Below are positions 25,305-33,243 of a DNA stretch of 55,763 nt, in pieces. This stretch comes from an uncultured Alphaproteobacteria bacterium (GTDB lineage: Bacteria > Pseudomonadota > Alphaproteobacteria > Rhizobiales > Ancalomicrobiaceae): the NCBI GenBank assembly GCA_937892955.1, contig CALBKH010000102.1, forward strand, positions 1 through 55,763, in the 5' to 3' direction. The translations under genes were made by a program, and so were the position numbers. The notes under the pieces were generated by a model, which had not been told where the DNA came from, ran no database searches, and was given only the letters and a program-made list of their open reading frames with translations. Positions within the stretch are counted from its first letter, which is position 1, and every line of letters begins with the position of its first letter.

Positions 25305-26471
25305 TCACATCACCTGCTTGCGGACGATCTCCTCGACCACCCGGTCGAACCCGTCCTTGCCGTCCGATGTTTCAGCCTTCTTCGCCGCGATCACCGCGTC
25401 GCGCTTTTCGACGAGGCGGGCGAGATCGCTCTGGAGTTTGCTGCGTTCCGTCGCCTTGGCGGCGATCGCCGCACCGAGTTTGTCGGCGGAGAGGGTCTGC
25501 AACTCGCTCGGCAGATCCTCGCGCTTCACCTTGTCGAGCGTGGTGCGCTTCGCCGTGACGTCGGCGACGAGATCGCCGTCGCCGGTGACGACGGTCCGCG
25601 CTTCCGGGGCGGCGGCACGCACGTTGTAGCTCGCCATGTCGGAAGCCGCGGTCGGCGCCGCCTTGGCCGCCATCTCGGTCTTGGCCCGGACCATCGCCTG
25701 CCGCTTCTGGTCGCCATAGGGAACGACGGTGCGGTTGAGCCGGAGCTGCAACTCGAGGATCTCCTGGTCGTAGGGCGTCCTGATCGTCACCACGCCGCCG
25801 GTCTGCGGGATCTTGACGTAGTCGCCGTGGCCGAGGCTGGCGATCGTCCGCCAGATCGTCTCGGTGTCCGGCGCTCCGCCGGCCTGCACCGCGTCGACGA
25901 CGATGTGCTCGCGCTCGGCGATCTTCAGCGTGTCGGAGAAGGGCACGTCCTGGGAATAGTCCATGTGCGGCGGCGCGTCGCCGACCAGGAAGACGATGCG
26001 GCGGGTGTCCGGCGTCCTCGTCCAGTCGAGGCCGTTGACCGCCACCGACAGTGCCTCGTTGACCGATTCCGGCCAGTCGCCGCCGCCCTGGGCGCGATAG
26101 TCGAGGAGCTTGCCGTAGACGGCGTGGATGTCGGAGGAGAGATCGGTCTTCTCGGTGACGTAGACATCGCCGCGATCGCGATAGGCGACGAGACCGATGC
26201 GGATCTCGGCCTTCGGGTTGGCCTTGCGGATCTCGTCGGCGATGCCCCAGATCTTGCGCTTGGCGCCGTCGATGAGCCCGCCCATCGACCCGGTGGTGTC
26301 GAGGACGAAGGCGACCTCGATCCGAGAAGCCGGGGCGAGCAGCGCCTGCGTCGCCGCCGAGGTCGTGGCCGGGGCCACCGGCGCCCGCGGCGGGTCGTTG
26401 CTCCAGCCCGGACGCACCGCCGACACCAACAGCGCCGTCATCAGTCCGCTCACCAGGATCCACCGGTTCAT
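25305..26471 (-). CDS. Secreted von Willebrand factor A domain protein
   Basis: A 388-residue protein. Residues 1-24 form a signal peptide (hydrophobic run ending near RPGWSN). The vWA domain (about 47-215) has the MIDAS motif DTTGSMGG, a second acidic site in VAYRDRGD, and GDAPPH. The C-terminal 130 residues are charged and helical with a likely coiled coil. It should be periplasmic and mediate metal-dependent protein contacts. ATG 26471 has GAGGCGACG upstream. Partner unknown. Confidence 0.85.
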   Translation of the reverse strand: MNRWILVSGLMTALLVSAVRPGWSNDPPRAPVAPATTSAATQALLAPASRIEVAFVLDTTGSMGGLIDGAKRKIWGIADEIRKANPKAEIRIGLVAYRDRGDVYVTEKTDLSSDIHAVYGKLLDYRAQGGGDWPESVNEALSVAVNGLDWTRTPDTRRIVFLVGDAPPHMDYSQDVPFSDTLKIAEREHIVVDAVQAGGAPDTETIWRTIASLGHGDYVKIPQTGGVVTIRTPYDQEILELQLRLNRTVVPYGDQKRQAMVRAKTEMAAKAAPTAASDMASYNVRAAAPEARTVVTGDGDLVADVTAKRTTLDKVKREDLPSELQTLSADKLGAAIAAKATERSKLQSDLARLVEKRDAVIAAKKAETSDGKDGFDRVVEEIVRKQVM

Positions 26472-26943
26472 CGTCGCCTCTCCCCTCTCACACCTCGGCC
26501 GCGCCTCGCGCCCTGCCGGATCGAACCCCATGTCCGCCGACCGGCGCACACCTTCGATCGCCCCGAACCTCCGACCCGATCGCGGTCGCCCTTCGACGCT
26601 TCCGTGGCGGAAGCGCGGCGAAAGCGGACCCATGTCGTGAAATGTCTCGCAGTTGCGAAGGACTTGGCCGGAGCGCGGGAAGGGGAAATCCACCGGTCTT
26701 GCGCGGCCCCGCGAGCCCGGGCGGGCGCGTTCCGTCCCGGCGCACCGGCCTTCCGCACCCCTGCCGTCACTGTGACCCGCAATATCTATTGGGCAATGCG
26801 GGAATGGGCGGGATTGAGCGGGCGCAAGTGGGATCGGGGGCGGAAAACCGGGGCGAAAGGCGGGGCGGCGGGAAAAATCGGCGAAGGCGGTTCAAATGGC
26901 ACTCGAAACGGCTTCGAGCGTCGACGCGCAACGTCGGTCGGCA
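26472..26943. other. Host-prophage junction region
   Basis: About 470 bases without a gene. The left part is the promoter region of the vWA gene. From about 26771 (TGTGACCCGC) to 26890 the plus strand becomes a striking G/A-rich run with repeated GGGCGG, GGGGCGGAAAA, GGGGCGAAAGG and CGGCGAAGGCGG blocks. This lies outside the leftward repressor operon, where Mu-like phages keep the left end and transposase-binding sites. A 6-bp hairpin CTCGAA/TTCGAG is at 26902-26918. Confidence 0.5.
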
Positions 26944-27177
26944 TCAGCGGGCGGCGTCGTAGGCGCGCTGCATCTTCGCTCGTTCCTGTTCGAGAACCCG
27001 CTTCGTCATGATGGCGATCTTGCAATTGTTCATCTTGAATTCGTCGTAAGGATATTCCTTGCGACAGGCCGCATCGGTGCGAGCGATGAACTCCTCTGGC
27101 GTCGAAGAAGACGACGGCATGCCGAATATGGCGAGGCCGACGAGGAGAGCCACCACGATACCGATGAAGATCTTCAT
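26944..27177 (-). CDS. Small membrane-anchored protein behind the phage repressor
   Basis: A 77-residue protein with one N-terminal hydrophobic segment (KIFIGIVVALLVGLAIFG) followed by a 50-residue polar part with two cysteines (AACRKEYPY and NNCKIAIM) that could pair in the periplasm. ATG 27177 has GGAG 8 bases upstream. It starts 6 bases past the repressor stop on the same strand, so both are expressed from the lysogenic promoter. That position suits a superinfection exclusion or lysogenic conversion product. Family not recognised. Confidence 0.7.
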   Translation of the reverse strand: MKIFIGIVVALLVGLAIFGMPSSSSTPEEFIARTDAACRKEYPYDEFKMNNCKIAIMTKRVLEQERAKMQRAYDAAR

Positions 27178-27182
27178 CACAC

Positions 27183-27863
27183 TCACTCCAGCGACCCGCC
27201 GTGCCAGATCACCTGACCGAGGACGCGGACGGTGTCGGTGAGGTCCTCGGTCAGCTCTTCCGGCGGAAAGGCCGGGTTGTCGGAGCGTAGCAGGATCTGG
27301 CCGCGAAGTGTACGGTCGATGCGCTTCACGAGCAGGTTGTCGCCGACGACGAGAGCATAGATGCGGCCAGCGGCGAGGCGGCGATCGGCAGTGTCGACGA
27401 CCAGGAGGTCGCGGTCGCGGATGGTCGGCTCCATCGAAGTGCCGGCGGCGCCGGCGAGGACGAGGTGGGCGGCCGGTCGGCCGAAGACGCGGCGGACCCA
27501 GTCCGCCGGCAGCACCAAGCGCTCCAACTCGTTGAAATCTGCGGTCGAACGGCCGTTTCCGGCCGAGAGCTGCACCGCGTAGTGGGGGATCGAGACCGTG
27601 TCCACCGATGCGGTCTGACCGACGATCGTCTGCAACGATGCCGGCAGCTTTCCGCTTTCACGGCCTGTCAGCGCCCAAGTGGGGTCGAAGCCGAGCGCAT
27701 CGAGCGCCAACAGCTCCGCACTCTTGGGCAAATCTCCCCTCTCCCATCTCTGAATGGTGCTCAACGAGACAGAAACGCGAAGAGCTAGGTCGGACTGGGT
27801 CAGGCCCTGTGATTCGCGCCACTTCTTCAGCCTGTCCGAGAAAGTGGAGGTCGCTTCGCTCAT
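27183..27863 (-). CDS. Phage repressor: XRE-type HTH with S24 peptidase domain
   Basis: A LexA/CI-like repressor that should keep the prophage silent. Counting from ATG 27863 (226 aa), the HTH is at 11-45 (LTQSDLALRVSVSLSTIQRW), and the S24 domain has the nucleophile Ser143 (GTSMEPTI) and the general base Lys180 (LLVKRID). The segment QLSAGNG (about 99-105) lies at the hinge, where such proteins are cleaved. The intact Ser/Lys pair suggests RecA-stimulated self-cleavage and SOS induction. ATG 27887 is an alternative start. It is divergent from the early operon. Confidence 0.92.
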   Translation of the reverse strand: MSEATSTFSDRLKKWRESQGLTQSDLALRVSVSLSTIQRWERGDLPKSAELLALDALGFDPTWALTGRESGKLPASLQTIVGQTASVDTVSIPHYAVQLSAGNGRSTADFNELERLVLPADWVRRVFGRPAAHLVLAGAAGTSMEPTIRDRDLLVVDTADRRLAAGRIYALVVGDNLLVKRIDRTLRGQILLRSDNPAFPPEELTEDLTDTVRVLGQVIWHGGSLE

Positions 27864-27911
27864 TTTTCGCTTTTCCAGGACGTTCATGTCCCGAAATCGA
27901 GGTGCGTCCTA

Positions 27912-27961
27912 GTTCGAAAATAACACATATCTTTCAATGTGTTAAATATAACATATCGAAC
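27912..27961. promoter_or_regulatory. Nested palindromic operator between repressor and ner-like gene
   Basis: AACACAT (27922-27928) and ATGTGTT (27937-27943) are perfect 7-bp inverted arms spaced by 8 bases. They sit inside a second pair, GTTCGA (27912-27917) and TCGAAC (27956-27961). A further half-site TAACATAT follows at 27949. The region is A/T-rich in a GC-rich phage and contains promoter-like TATATT on the minus strand, so it is the likely repressor and Ner binding region. Confidence 0.6.
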
Positions 27962-28034
27962 GCGGAGGGCTTCTCGTTCCAGGACGCTATTTTTGGCCTT
28001 GATAGGTTGTTTATGATGTGTCACTCATGAAGGC

Positions 28035-28367
28035 ATGTCGAAGCGAACCAACACCTCAGACATCCCGAAGAGGGCCACCGAGCGCAAGGCTTGGATCCTC
28101 TTCCAGCTGAAGGTCCAGGGCAGCAGTTTCTCTGCCCTGGGCCGCGAGATCGGCGTGTCCTACCAGGCGGTGGCCTGGGCGGCGTCCGGGCGCCCGGCGT
28201 TCGAGGTCGAAAAGGCGATTTCCGCCAAGATCGGCGTGTCGCCGGTCGACCTCTTCCCCGAGCACTACGACGAGCAGGGGGAGCGCATTCCCCTTGCACG
28301 TACAACGCAACGCCAGCGTAGGCCGGGCGACGAGAATGGCAACGTCTATTCGCGCGAGGTGGCCTGA
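28035..28367 (+). CDS. Ner-like HTH transcriptional regulator
   Basis: A 110-residue DNA-binding protein at the position of Mu ner, the first rightward early gene. RATERKAWILFQLKVQGSSF followed by SALGREIGVSYQAVAWAASG resembles the Nlp/Ner HTH, with the recognition helix near SYQAVAWA. Ner shuts down early and repressor transcription during lytic growth. The acidic C-terminal tail is longer than in Mu Ner (75 aa). Confidence 0.8.
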   Translation: MSKRTNTSDIPKRATERKAWILFQLKVQGSSFSALGREIGVSYQAVAWAASGRPAFEVEKAISAKIGVSPVDLFPEHYDEQGERIPLARTTQRQRRPGDENGNVYSREVA

Positions 28368-28368
28368 C

Positions 28369-28659
28369 ATGGCGACCCCGGCGCGTCCCGACGCCATTGC
28401 CGTCCTCGAGGAGCGCGCTCTCCGCGACGCCTTCGCCTCGGTCGTCGGCGACGCCGAAGTCTTCACCCGCCGCGCCGCGATCCTTCTCGCCGACATGTTC
28501 GGCGTCGGTCCGATGAGCATGGTCCTCAGGCTGGAACGAATGGGTCTGGTGCGCGAGGGGACGCTCGATTGGTTCCGGTCGAACGGCGGCATCACCGTGG
28601 ATCATATCGACCGGGTGCGGCGTGAGACCGCCGCGGCGATCGTGCGACGGGGTGAATGA
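28369..28659 (+). CDS. Hypothetical early phage protein
   Basis: A 96-residue, mainly helical protein. FTRRAAILLADMFGVGPMSM followed by VLRLERMGLVREGTLDWFRSNGG reads like a winged-helix or HTH core, but I cannot name a family. Its start is 2 bases after the ner-like stop, and its ATGA overlaps the next frame, so it is translationally coupled in the early operon. Confidence 0.7.
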   Translation: MATPARPDAIAVLEERALRDAFASVVGDAEVFTRRAAILLADMFGVGPMSMVLRLERMGLVREGTLDWFRSNGGITVDHIDRVRRETAAAIVRRGE

Positions 28660-28661
28660 CC

Positions 28662-29105
28662 ATGTCCACCGCGCGCAAACCCATCGGCGACTGCGGCCCC
28701 GAGTTCGGCCGCCGCTTCGAGCGCGACCTCGCCGCCGCCGTCCGTCGGGACGGGCGCGAGGTTCCCCGCCGCTTCGCCGCCCGGATGATCGAGATCGGCC
28801 GCACGGCCGACCGCTTCGAGCGCGCCGACCTGATCCAGGCCGAGTGCGACCGCCTGCTCACCCTCTCCGACGAGGAGGTCGCCATGACCCCGATCTCGAC
28901 CACCGGATCTTCGATCACCGACATCGCGCGGCAATACCCGAGCCACGGCCGACGGGCCGTGCGCCGCGCGATCGCGGAGGGAACGACACGCCCCGCTCCC
29001 TCCGCCCTCTTCACCGTCCTGCGCGACGCCCTCGAGGTGGCCGCGCTCTTCGCCTTCGTCGCCATGGTCGTGCTGTTGGCCGACGCGCTGGTGGGGAGGG
29101 GGTGA
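28662..29105 (+). CDS. Hypothetical early phage protein with C-terminal membrane helix
   Basis: A 147-residue protein. The first 75 residues are charged (FGRRFERDLAAAVRRDGREV) and the last 25 form one hydrophobic helix (VAALFAFVAMVVLLADALVG), so it may be a tail-anchored inner-membrane protein. ATG 28662 fits the GGGTGA site better than ATG 28656. The stop TGA overlaps the next ATG. Not recognised. Confidence 0.65.
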   Translation: MSTARKPIGDCGPEFGRRFERDLAAAVRRDGREVPRRFAARMIEIGRTADRFERADLIQAECDRLLTLSDEEVAMTPISTTGSSITDIARQYPSHGRRAVRRAIAEGTTRPAPSALFTVLRDALEVAALFAFVAMVVLLADALVGRG

Positions 29106-29440
29106 TGCCGTCGGTCCTTCGGTTTCTCCTCCACCTCCGTCGGTCGGTCGGCCGCGTGCTGCTGTGGTTCATCGAGCCGGTCTGCTCCTCGCCCTGGTCG
29201 CGATCCGCAGCCATGCGGGGTTGGTGGCGGCGCGACGCTGTTCGCCAACGCCTGAACGAGGCTCACACCAATGCCTTCACTGTCGCCGCAGAGATGTTGT
29301 CGCCGGAAAAGGCGGAGCAGCTCCGGGGGCTGACGGAGGAAGCAATCGCCGGTCGATTGTCCGCGCAGGACCTAAGAGCATCCGTAGAAGCACTGTTCTC
29401 GCCTGCTTCGTCCGATCGAGAAGACGAGGTGCTTCCGTGA
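29105..29440 (+). CDS. Hypothetical early phage protein
   Basis: A 111-residue basic protein. The first 35 residues (LRFLLHLRRSVGRVLLWFI) are amphipathic or weakly hydrophobic; the rest is helical and polar. It is coupled to the previous gene by a TGATG overlap. Its last 164 bases overlap the 3' end of an opposite-strand gene, so one of the two C-termini may be misjudged. Confidence 0.55.
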   Translation: MPSVLRFLLHLRRSVGRVLLWFIEPVCSSPWSRSAAMRGWWRRDAVRQRLNEAHTNAFTVAAEMLSPEKAEQLRGLTEEAIAGRLSAQDLRASVEALFSPASSDREDEVLP

Positions 29441-29774
29441 ACACCTTCGTGCCCGCTGCTTCATTGGCAACGACGACGACTTCGAGAAATGCGAGCCGTT
29501 CTTGGAGGACGCGCCACGCGCCCGAGGACAGTCCATCCCAACTGCCGGTCGCATCGTCGATCGCGAGCCGCGCCAATGCCCCATCCGCCTCGGCGTCGAA
29601 TTCGGTCGAGTACGGCGTCGCCGCGATCGCGTCCCACCGTGCGGTGAAGAGCGGGTGGAATCCCCATAGCAGCTCGAGAGTGCTCCACGGTCCGATGTCC
29701 GCGAAGTCCTCACGTACGGGGTCCGCCCCAAGGCGTTGCGCGACGTACCAGATCCAGATGTCCGCGAGATCCAT
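29277..29774 (-). CDS. Opposite-strand gene in the phage early region
   Basis: A 165-residue protein read against the early operon. ATG 29774 has a strong GGAGGA 6 bases upstream. Residues 1-135 look like a genuine protein: aromatic-rich start (MDLADIWIWYVAQRLGADP), GPWSTLELLWGFHPLFTARW, and a helical AWRVLQERLAFLEVVVVANE. The last 30 residues, antisense to the neighbouring gene, look less natural. I do not recognise the family. A separately promoted gene of this kind is typical of a moron. Confidence 0.6.
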   Translation of the reverse strand: MDLADIWIWYVAQRLGADPVREDFADIGPWSTLELLWGFHPLFTARWDAIAATPYSTEFDAEADGALARLAIDDATGSWDGLSSGAWRVLQERLAFLEVVVVANEAAGTKVFTEAPRLLDRTKQARTVLLRMLLGPARTIDRRLLPPSAPGAAPPFPATTSLRRQ

Positions 29775-29882
29775 CCCCATTCCTCCGACTCGGTTGGTTG
29801 CACTCCAAGTCTGAGGACACGCGTCACCTGCGTCGAGTGGTGAGTTGGCGGGGGCCACCCGCGTTACCTCCCTGACCTGCCC

Positions 29883-29896
29883 CGGGCGATCGCCCG
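29883..29896. promoter_or_regulatory. Perfect 14-base palindrome between divergent phage genes
   Basis: CGGGCGATCGCCCG is a perfect palindrome in the 177-base gap between the leftward gene starting at 29774 and the rightward gene starting at 29952. A second G/C palindrome (CCCCGGGG) and CCTTTTC follow. It could be an operator for the divergent pair or part of a terminator. Confidence 0.4.
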
Positions 29897-29951
29897 ACGA
29901 TCCCCGGGGCCTTTTCAGGGGCCTTCGAACACTCTTTCGAACCGGCGTCCC

Positions 29952-30392
29952 ATGATCCGCACCGACGATCCCCGACAGACCAGCCTGCTCGCCGCCTTCG
30001 AGGCGGTGGAGCAGCCGGACCATCCGGCGGACGGCAGCCTCGCCATGGCGCCGGAGGTGTGTGCGGCGCTCGCCCGGGCGATCAAGGACTGCCCGCTGTC
30101 GCGGGCCGAGATCGCGGCGCGGATGAGCGATCTCACCGGCGAGGCGATCTCCGAGCACATGCTCAACAAGTGGACCTCACGGTCGTCCGACGGCTGGCGC
30201 TTCCCGTTCGAATACGCCGCCGCCTTCGAGGTGGCGACCGGCAGTCAGGCGCTGCAGCTGCTGCTCGCCCGCAAGCGCGGCGCGCTGATCATGACGCCGA
30301 AGGACGGCCGCGACGCCGAAATCGGCCGGGCGCAGCGCGAGCTGAAGGAGGCGCAACGCCGCCTGCATGCGCTGCTCGGAGGTGGGCGATGA
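29952..30392 (+). CDS. Early phage HTH protein upstream of transposase
   Basis: A 146-residue protein. The region LSRAEIAARMSDLTGEAISE followed by HMLNKWTS (about 49-76) resembles an HTH with a recognition helix in ISEHMLNKW. The C-terminal 30 residues are a charged helix (EIGRAQRELKEAQRRLHALL), perhaps for oligomerisation. It overlaps the transposase start by 4 bases. Proteins of this type precede A in several alphaproteobacterial Mu-like phages; the role is unknown. Confidence 0.7.
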   Translation: MIRTDDPRQTSLLAAFEAVEQPDHPADGSLAMAPEVCAALARAIKDCPLSRAEIAARMSDLTGEAISEHMLNKWTSRSSDGWRFPFEYAAAFEVATGSQALQLLLARKRGALIMTPKDGRDAEIGRAQRELKEAQRRLHALLGGGR

Positions 30393-32491
30393 GTGATGAC
30401 CGGGTCACGATCCGACAGATTGCCGAAGCGACATCGGTAACCGAGCGGTCAGCGAATAGGCGGGCCGAGCGCGAAACTTGGACATTCACTGTTGGCACCG
30501 GCAAGGGCGCCCCCCGCCTCTACGCCCCTGCCGACCTCCCCGGCGACGTCCGCGACGCGCTGGTGGCGCGGGCGCTCGGCTCGCGCGGCGACCTCGTCCC
30601 GGTGGAGCCGATCGACCCGCCGGCGCCGGTGGCGGAACCGCATCCCCAGAGCCTCGCCGAGCTGAAGGACTGGCAACGGACGATCATGAACGCCCGTCTC
30701 GCCCTGGTGCGCGAGGTCGCCCGTCTCGCCCGGCTCGGCGGCAAGATGCGGGCGATCGAGCAGGTGGTCGCGGCCGGCAACGCCGGGACGCTCGCCCCCG
30801 AGCTGCAACGGGCGGCCGACGCCGCCAACGCCAAGAAGGGGCATCGCGCGGCGCTGTCGTCGACCTCGCTGCGCCGCTGGCTCGACACCTTCGAAGCGGC
30901 CGGTGAGGATCGTCTGGCGCTCGCCCCGGAGCCCAGCCCTCGCGAGCAGCACCTGCCGCCGGCATGGCTCGCCGATTTCCTCGACTTCTACGCCATCCCG
31001 TCGAAGCCGTCGGTGGTGCGGGCGGCGGCGGAGCTGTCGAAGCATCGGCCCGAGGTGGCGCTGCCGCCGCTGCGGACGATCCAGCATCACGTCCACCGGA
31101 TGCCGGCGATCGAACGGGCGCGGGGGCGGCTCGGACCGCGGGCGCTGCGGCAGATCCGCGCCTTCGTGCGGCGCGACGTCTCCGGCCTGTGGCCGACGGC
31201 GATCTACGTCACCGACGGCCACACCCACCATGCGATGGTCGCCCATCCGCTGACGGGAAAGCCGTTCCGGCCGGAGATCACCGCGACGATCGACGTGGTG
31301 ACGCGGCGGCTCGTCGGCTGGTCGGTGGCGCTGGCCGAGGCCACCTGGGGCACGATCGACGCGCTGCGCCATGCCTTCACCACCTCGGGCGTTCCGGACA
31401 TCTGGTACGTCGATCGCGGTTCCGGCTTCAACAATGCGGTCTTCGACGACGGGTTGATGGGGCTTCTCGCCCGTTTCGACGTCGAGAAACACACGTCGCT
31501 GCCGTATCGAAGCCAAGCGCGCGGGGTGATCGAGCGCTTCCACCAGACGTGGATCGAGGCGGCAAGGACCCAGATCGGCTACGTCGGCGTCGACATGGAC
31601 GCGGAGGCGCGCAAGCGCATCGACAAGCGGGTCGCCGCCGACCTCGCCGAGCGCGCCGCCAGCCCGGCGCTCAAGTCATGGCCGGATTTCGTCGCATGGC
31701 TCCGCGACGAGGCGGCGGCCTACAACGACCGGCCGCACTCGTCGCTCGAGAAGATCATCGACCCGGCGACGGGGAAGCGCCGCAACCTCTCGCCGAACGA
31801 GGTGTGGCAGGGGTGGCTCGATCGCGGTTGGTCGCCCGACCTCGTCGAGGCCGACGACGCCGATTTTCGGCCGCAGGAGAAGCGACGGACGGCGCGGGGC
31901 GAGATCCAGCTCTTCACCAACCGCTATTTCGCGATCGAGCTCGAAGAGTTCCACGACTGCGACGTGCTGGTCGCCTACGACATCCACGACGCCTCGACGG
32001 TGTGGGTGTCGACGCTCGACCAGCGCCTGATCTGCGTCGCGACGTGGTTCGGCAACTCGGTCTCCTACTTCCCGCGCTCGGTGGTCGAGCAGGCGCACGA
32101 GAAGCGCGTCGAGAACCGGCTGAAGCGGGTCGAGCGCAAGCGTCTCGCCGTCGCCGAAGAGGGTCAGGCGCCGATGCTGCTCATCGCCTCGTCGCAGCCG
32201 GCGCCGACCGAGACCCCGGCCGAGCCGGTGGCGCCGCCGGTGCTGACGGTCATCGCCGCGACCGCGACCGAGCCGCCGGCGCCCGAGAAGCGGCCGAACT
32301 TCGGCGACGACGTCGACATGGCCCGGTGGCTTCTCGCTCACCCCGAGCAGATCAGCGGTCACGACGCCCGCTACCTCGTCGAACGGCTGCAATCGTCGAT
32401 CTTCCGGCTGCGCCTCTCCGCCGACGGCATCGATCCGTCGGCGCTCGCCGGCCGGCTCAAACCCATCGCCTCACAGGAGATCGAAGCGTGA
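30389..32491 (+). CDS. Mu-type DDE transposase (protein A)
   Basis: Transposase/integrase that cuts and joins phage ends during integration and replicative transposition. The 700-residue protein has an N-terminal HTH for end binding (IRQIAEATSVTERSANRRAE), and an RNase H-like core with Asp276 (YVTDGHTHH), Asp342 (WYVDRGSGF) and Glu382 (GVIERFHQTW) forming the DDE triad. A beta-barrel domain (about 480-570) and a C-terminal region for contact with B follow a proline/alanine linker (about 600-640). It is coupled to B by a GTGA overlap. Mu A is 663 aa. Confidence 0.96.
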   Translation: MSDDRVTIRQIAEATSVTERSANRRAERETWTFTVGTGKGAPRLYAPADLPGDVRDALVARALGSRGDLVPVEPIDPPAPVAEPHPQSLAELKDWQRTIMNARLALVREVARLARLGGKMRAIEQVVAAGNAGTLAPELQRAADAANAKKGHRAALSSTSLRRWLDTFEAAGEDRLALAPEPSPREQHLPPAWLADFLDFYAIPSKPSVVRAAAELSKHRPEVALPPLRTIQHHVHRMPAIERARGRLGPRALRQIRAFVRRDVSGLWPTAIYVTDGHTHHAMVAHPLTGKPFRPEITATIDVVTRRLVGWSVALAEATWGTIDALRHAFTTSGVPDIWYVDRGSGFNNAVFDDGLMGLLARFDVEKHTSLPYRSQARGVIERFHQTWIEAARTQIGYVGVDMDAEARKRIDKRVAADLAERAASPALKSWPDFVAWLRDEAAAYNDRPHSSLEKIIDPATGKRRNLSPNEVWQGWLDRGWSPDLVEADDADFRPQEKRRTARGEIQLFTNRYFAIELEEFHDCDVLVAYDIHDASTVWVSTLDQRLICVATWFGNSVSYFPRSVVEQAHEKRVENRLKRVERKRLAVAEEGQAPMLLIASSQPAPTETPAEPVAPPVLTVIAATATEPPAPEKRPNFGDDVDMARWLLAHPEQISGHDARYLVERLQSSIFRLRLSADGIDPSALAGRLKPIASQEIEA

Positions 32492-33243
32492 ACAGGGATT
32501 TCGTCATGACCTCGAACGCGCAGGCGTTCCTCGAGGGGTTCGAGCGGCTCGACGCCCGCGCCGCGACCGAGAAGTGCTTCATGACCGTCGAGGGCGAGCC
32601 CGGTCGCGGCAAGACGACGGCGGCCGAATGGTTCGCCGTCCAGCACGACCTGCCGTTCATCCGCGCCAAGCGCGAGTGGTCGTCGCGCTGGTTGGTCGAG
32701 GACCTGCTCGACTGTCTCGCCTCGGCGCCCGATCGCACCTTCAAGGAGATGTACAGAGAGATCGTGCGGCGTCTGGCGCTGTGCAACGAAGCGGCGCGCA
32801 ACGACGGACGGCCCTATGCGGTGATCGTCGACGAGGCCGACCACATCGTCCACTCGACCAAGATGATGGAGACGATCCGCGACATCACCGACGCGGTCGA
32901 GGTGCCTTTCATCCTGGTCGGCATGGGCCAGCTCTCCAAGGCGCTGACCCGTTACAAACAGATCTCGTCGCGCATCTCGGCGAAAGTGAGCTTCCACGCG
33001 CTGACCCTCGACGACACCCGCAAGCTCGTCGGCGGGCGGGCCGATGTCGAGGTTGCCGATGATCTCGTCCAGCACCTGCACAAGGCCGCCGGCGGCTACG
33101 CCCGCGAGATCGTCGAAGGCATCGGCTCGATCGAGCGGGTCGGCCGACGGCTCGGCCGCGCGGTGACCCTCGCCGACATGGACGGTCAGGTGTTGTTGCA
33201 GGACCGCGCCACCGGCAAAGCGATGACGGTGAGGGCGGCGTGA
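32488..33243 (+). CDS. Mu B-like AAA+ ATPase, target-DNA activator
   Basis: A 251-residue ATPase that selects target DNA and activates the transposase. It has the Walker A motif GEPGRGKTT, Walker B YAVIVDEAD, and a sensor-like segment FILVGMGQL. It starts at GTG 32488, overlapping the transposase stop, with AGGAG upstream. Unlike Mu B (312 aa) it lacks an obvious N-terminal HTH, as in the shorter B proteins of D3112-type phages. Confidence 0.93.
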   Translation: MNRDFVMTSNAQAFLEGFERLDARAATEKCFMTVEGEPGRGKTTAAEWFAVQHDLPFIRAKREWSSRWLVEDLLDCLASAPDRTFKEMYREIVRRLALCNEAARNDGRPYAVIVDEADHIVHSTKMMETIRDITDAVEVPFILVGMGQLSKALTRYKQISSRISAKVSFHALTLDDTRKLVGGRADVEVADDLVQHLHKAAGGYAREIVEGIGSIERVGRRLGRAVTLADMDGQVLLQDRATGKAMTVRAA

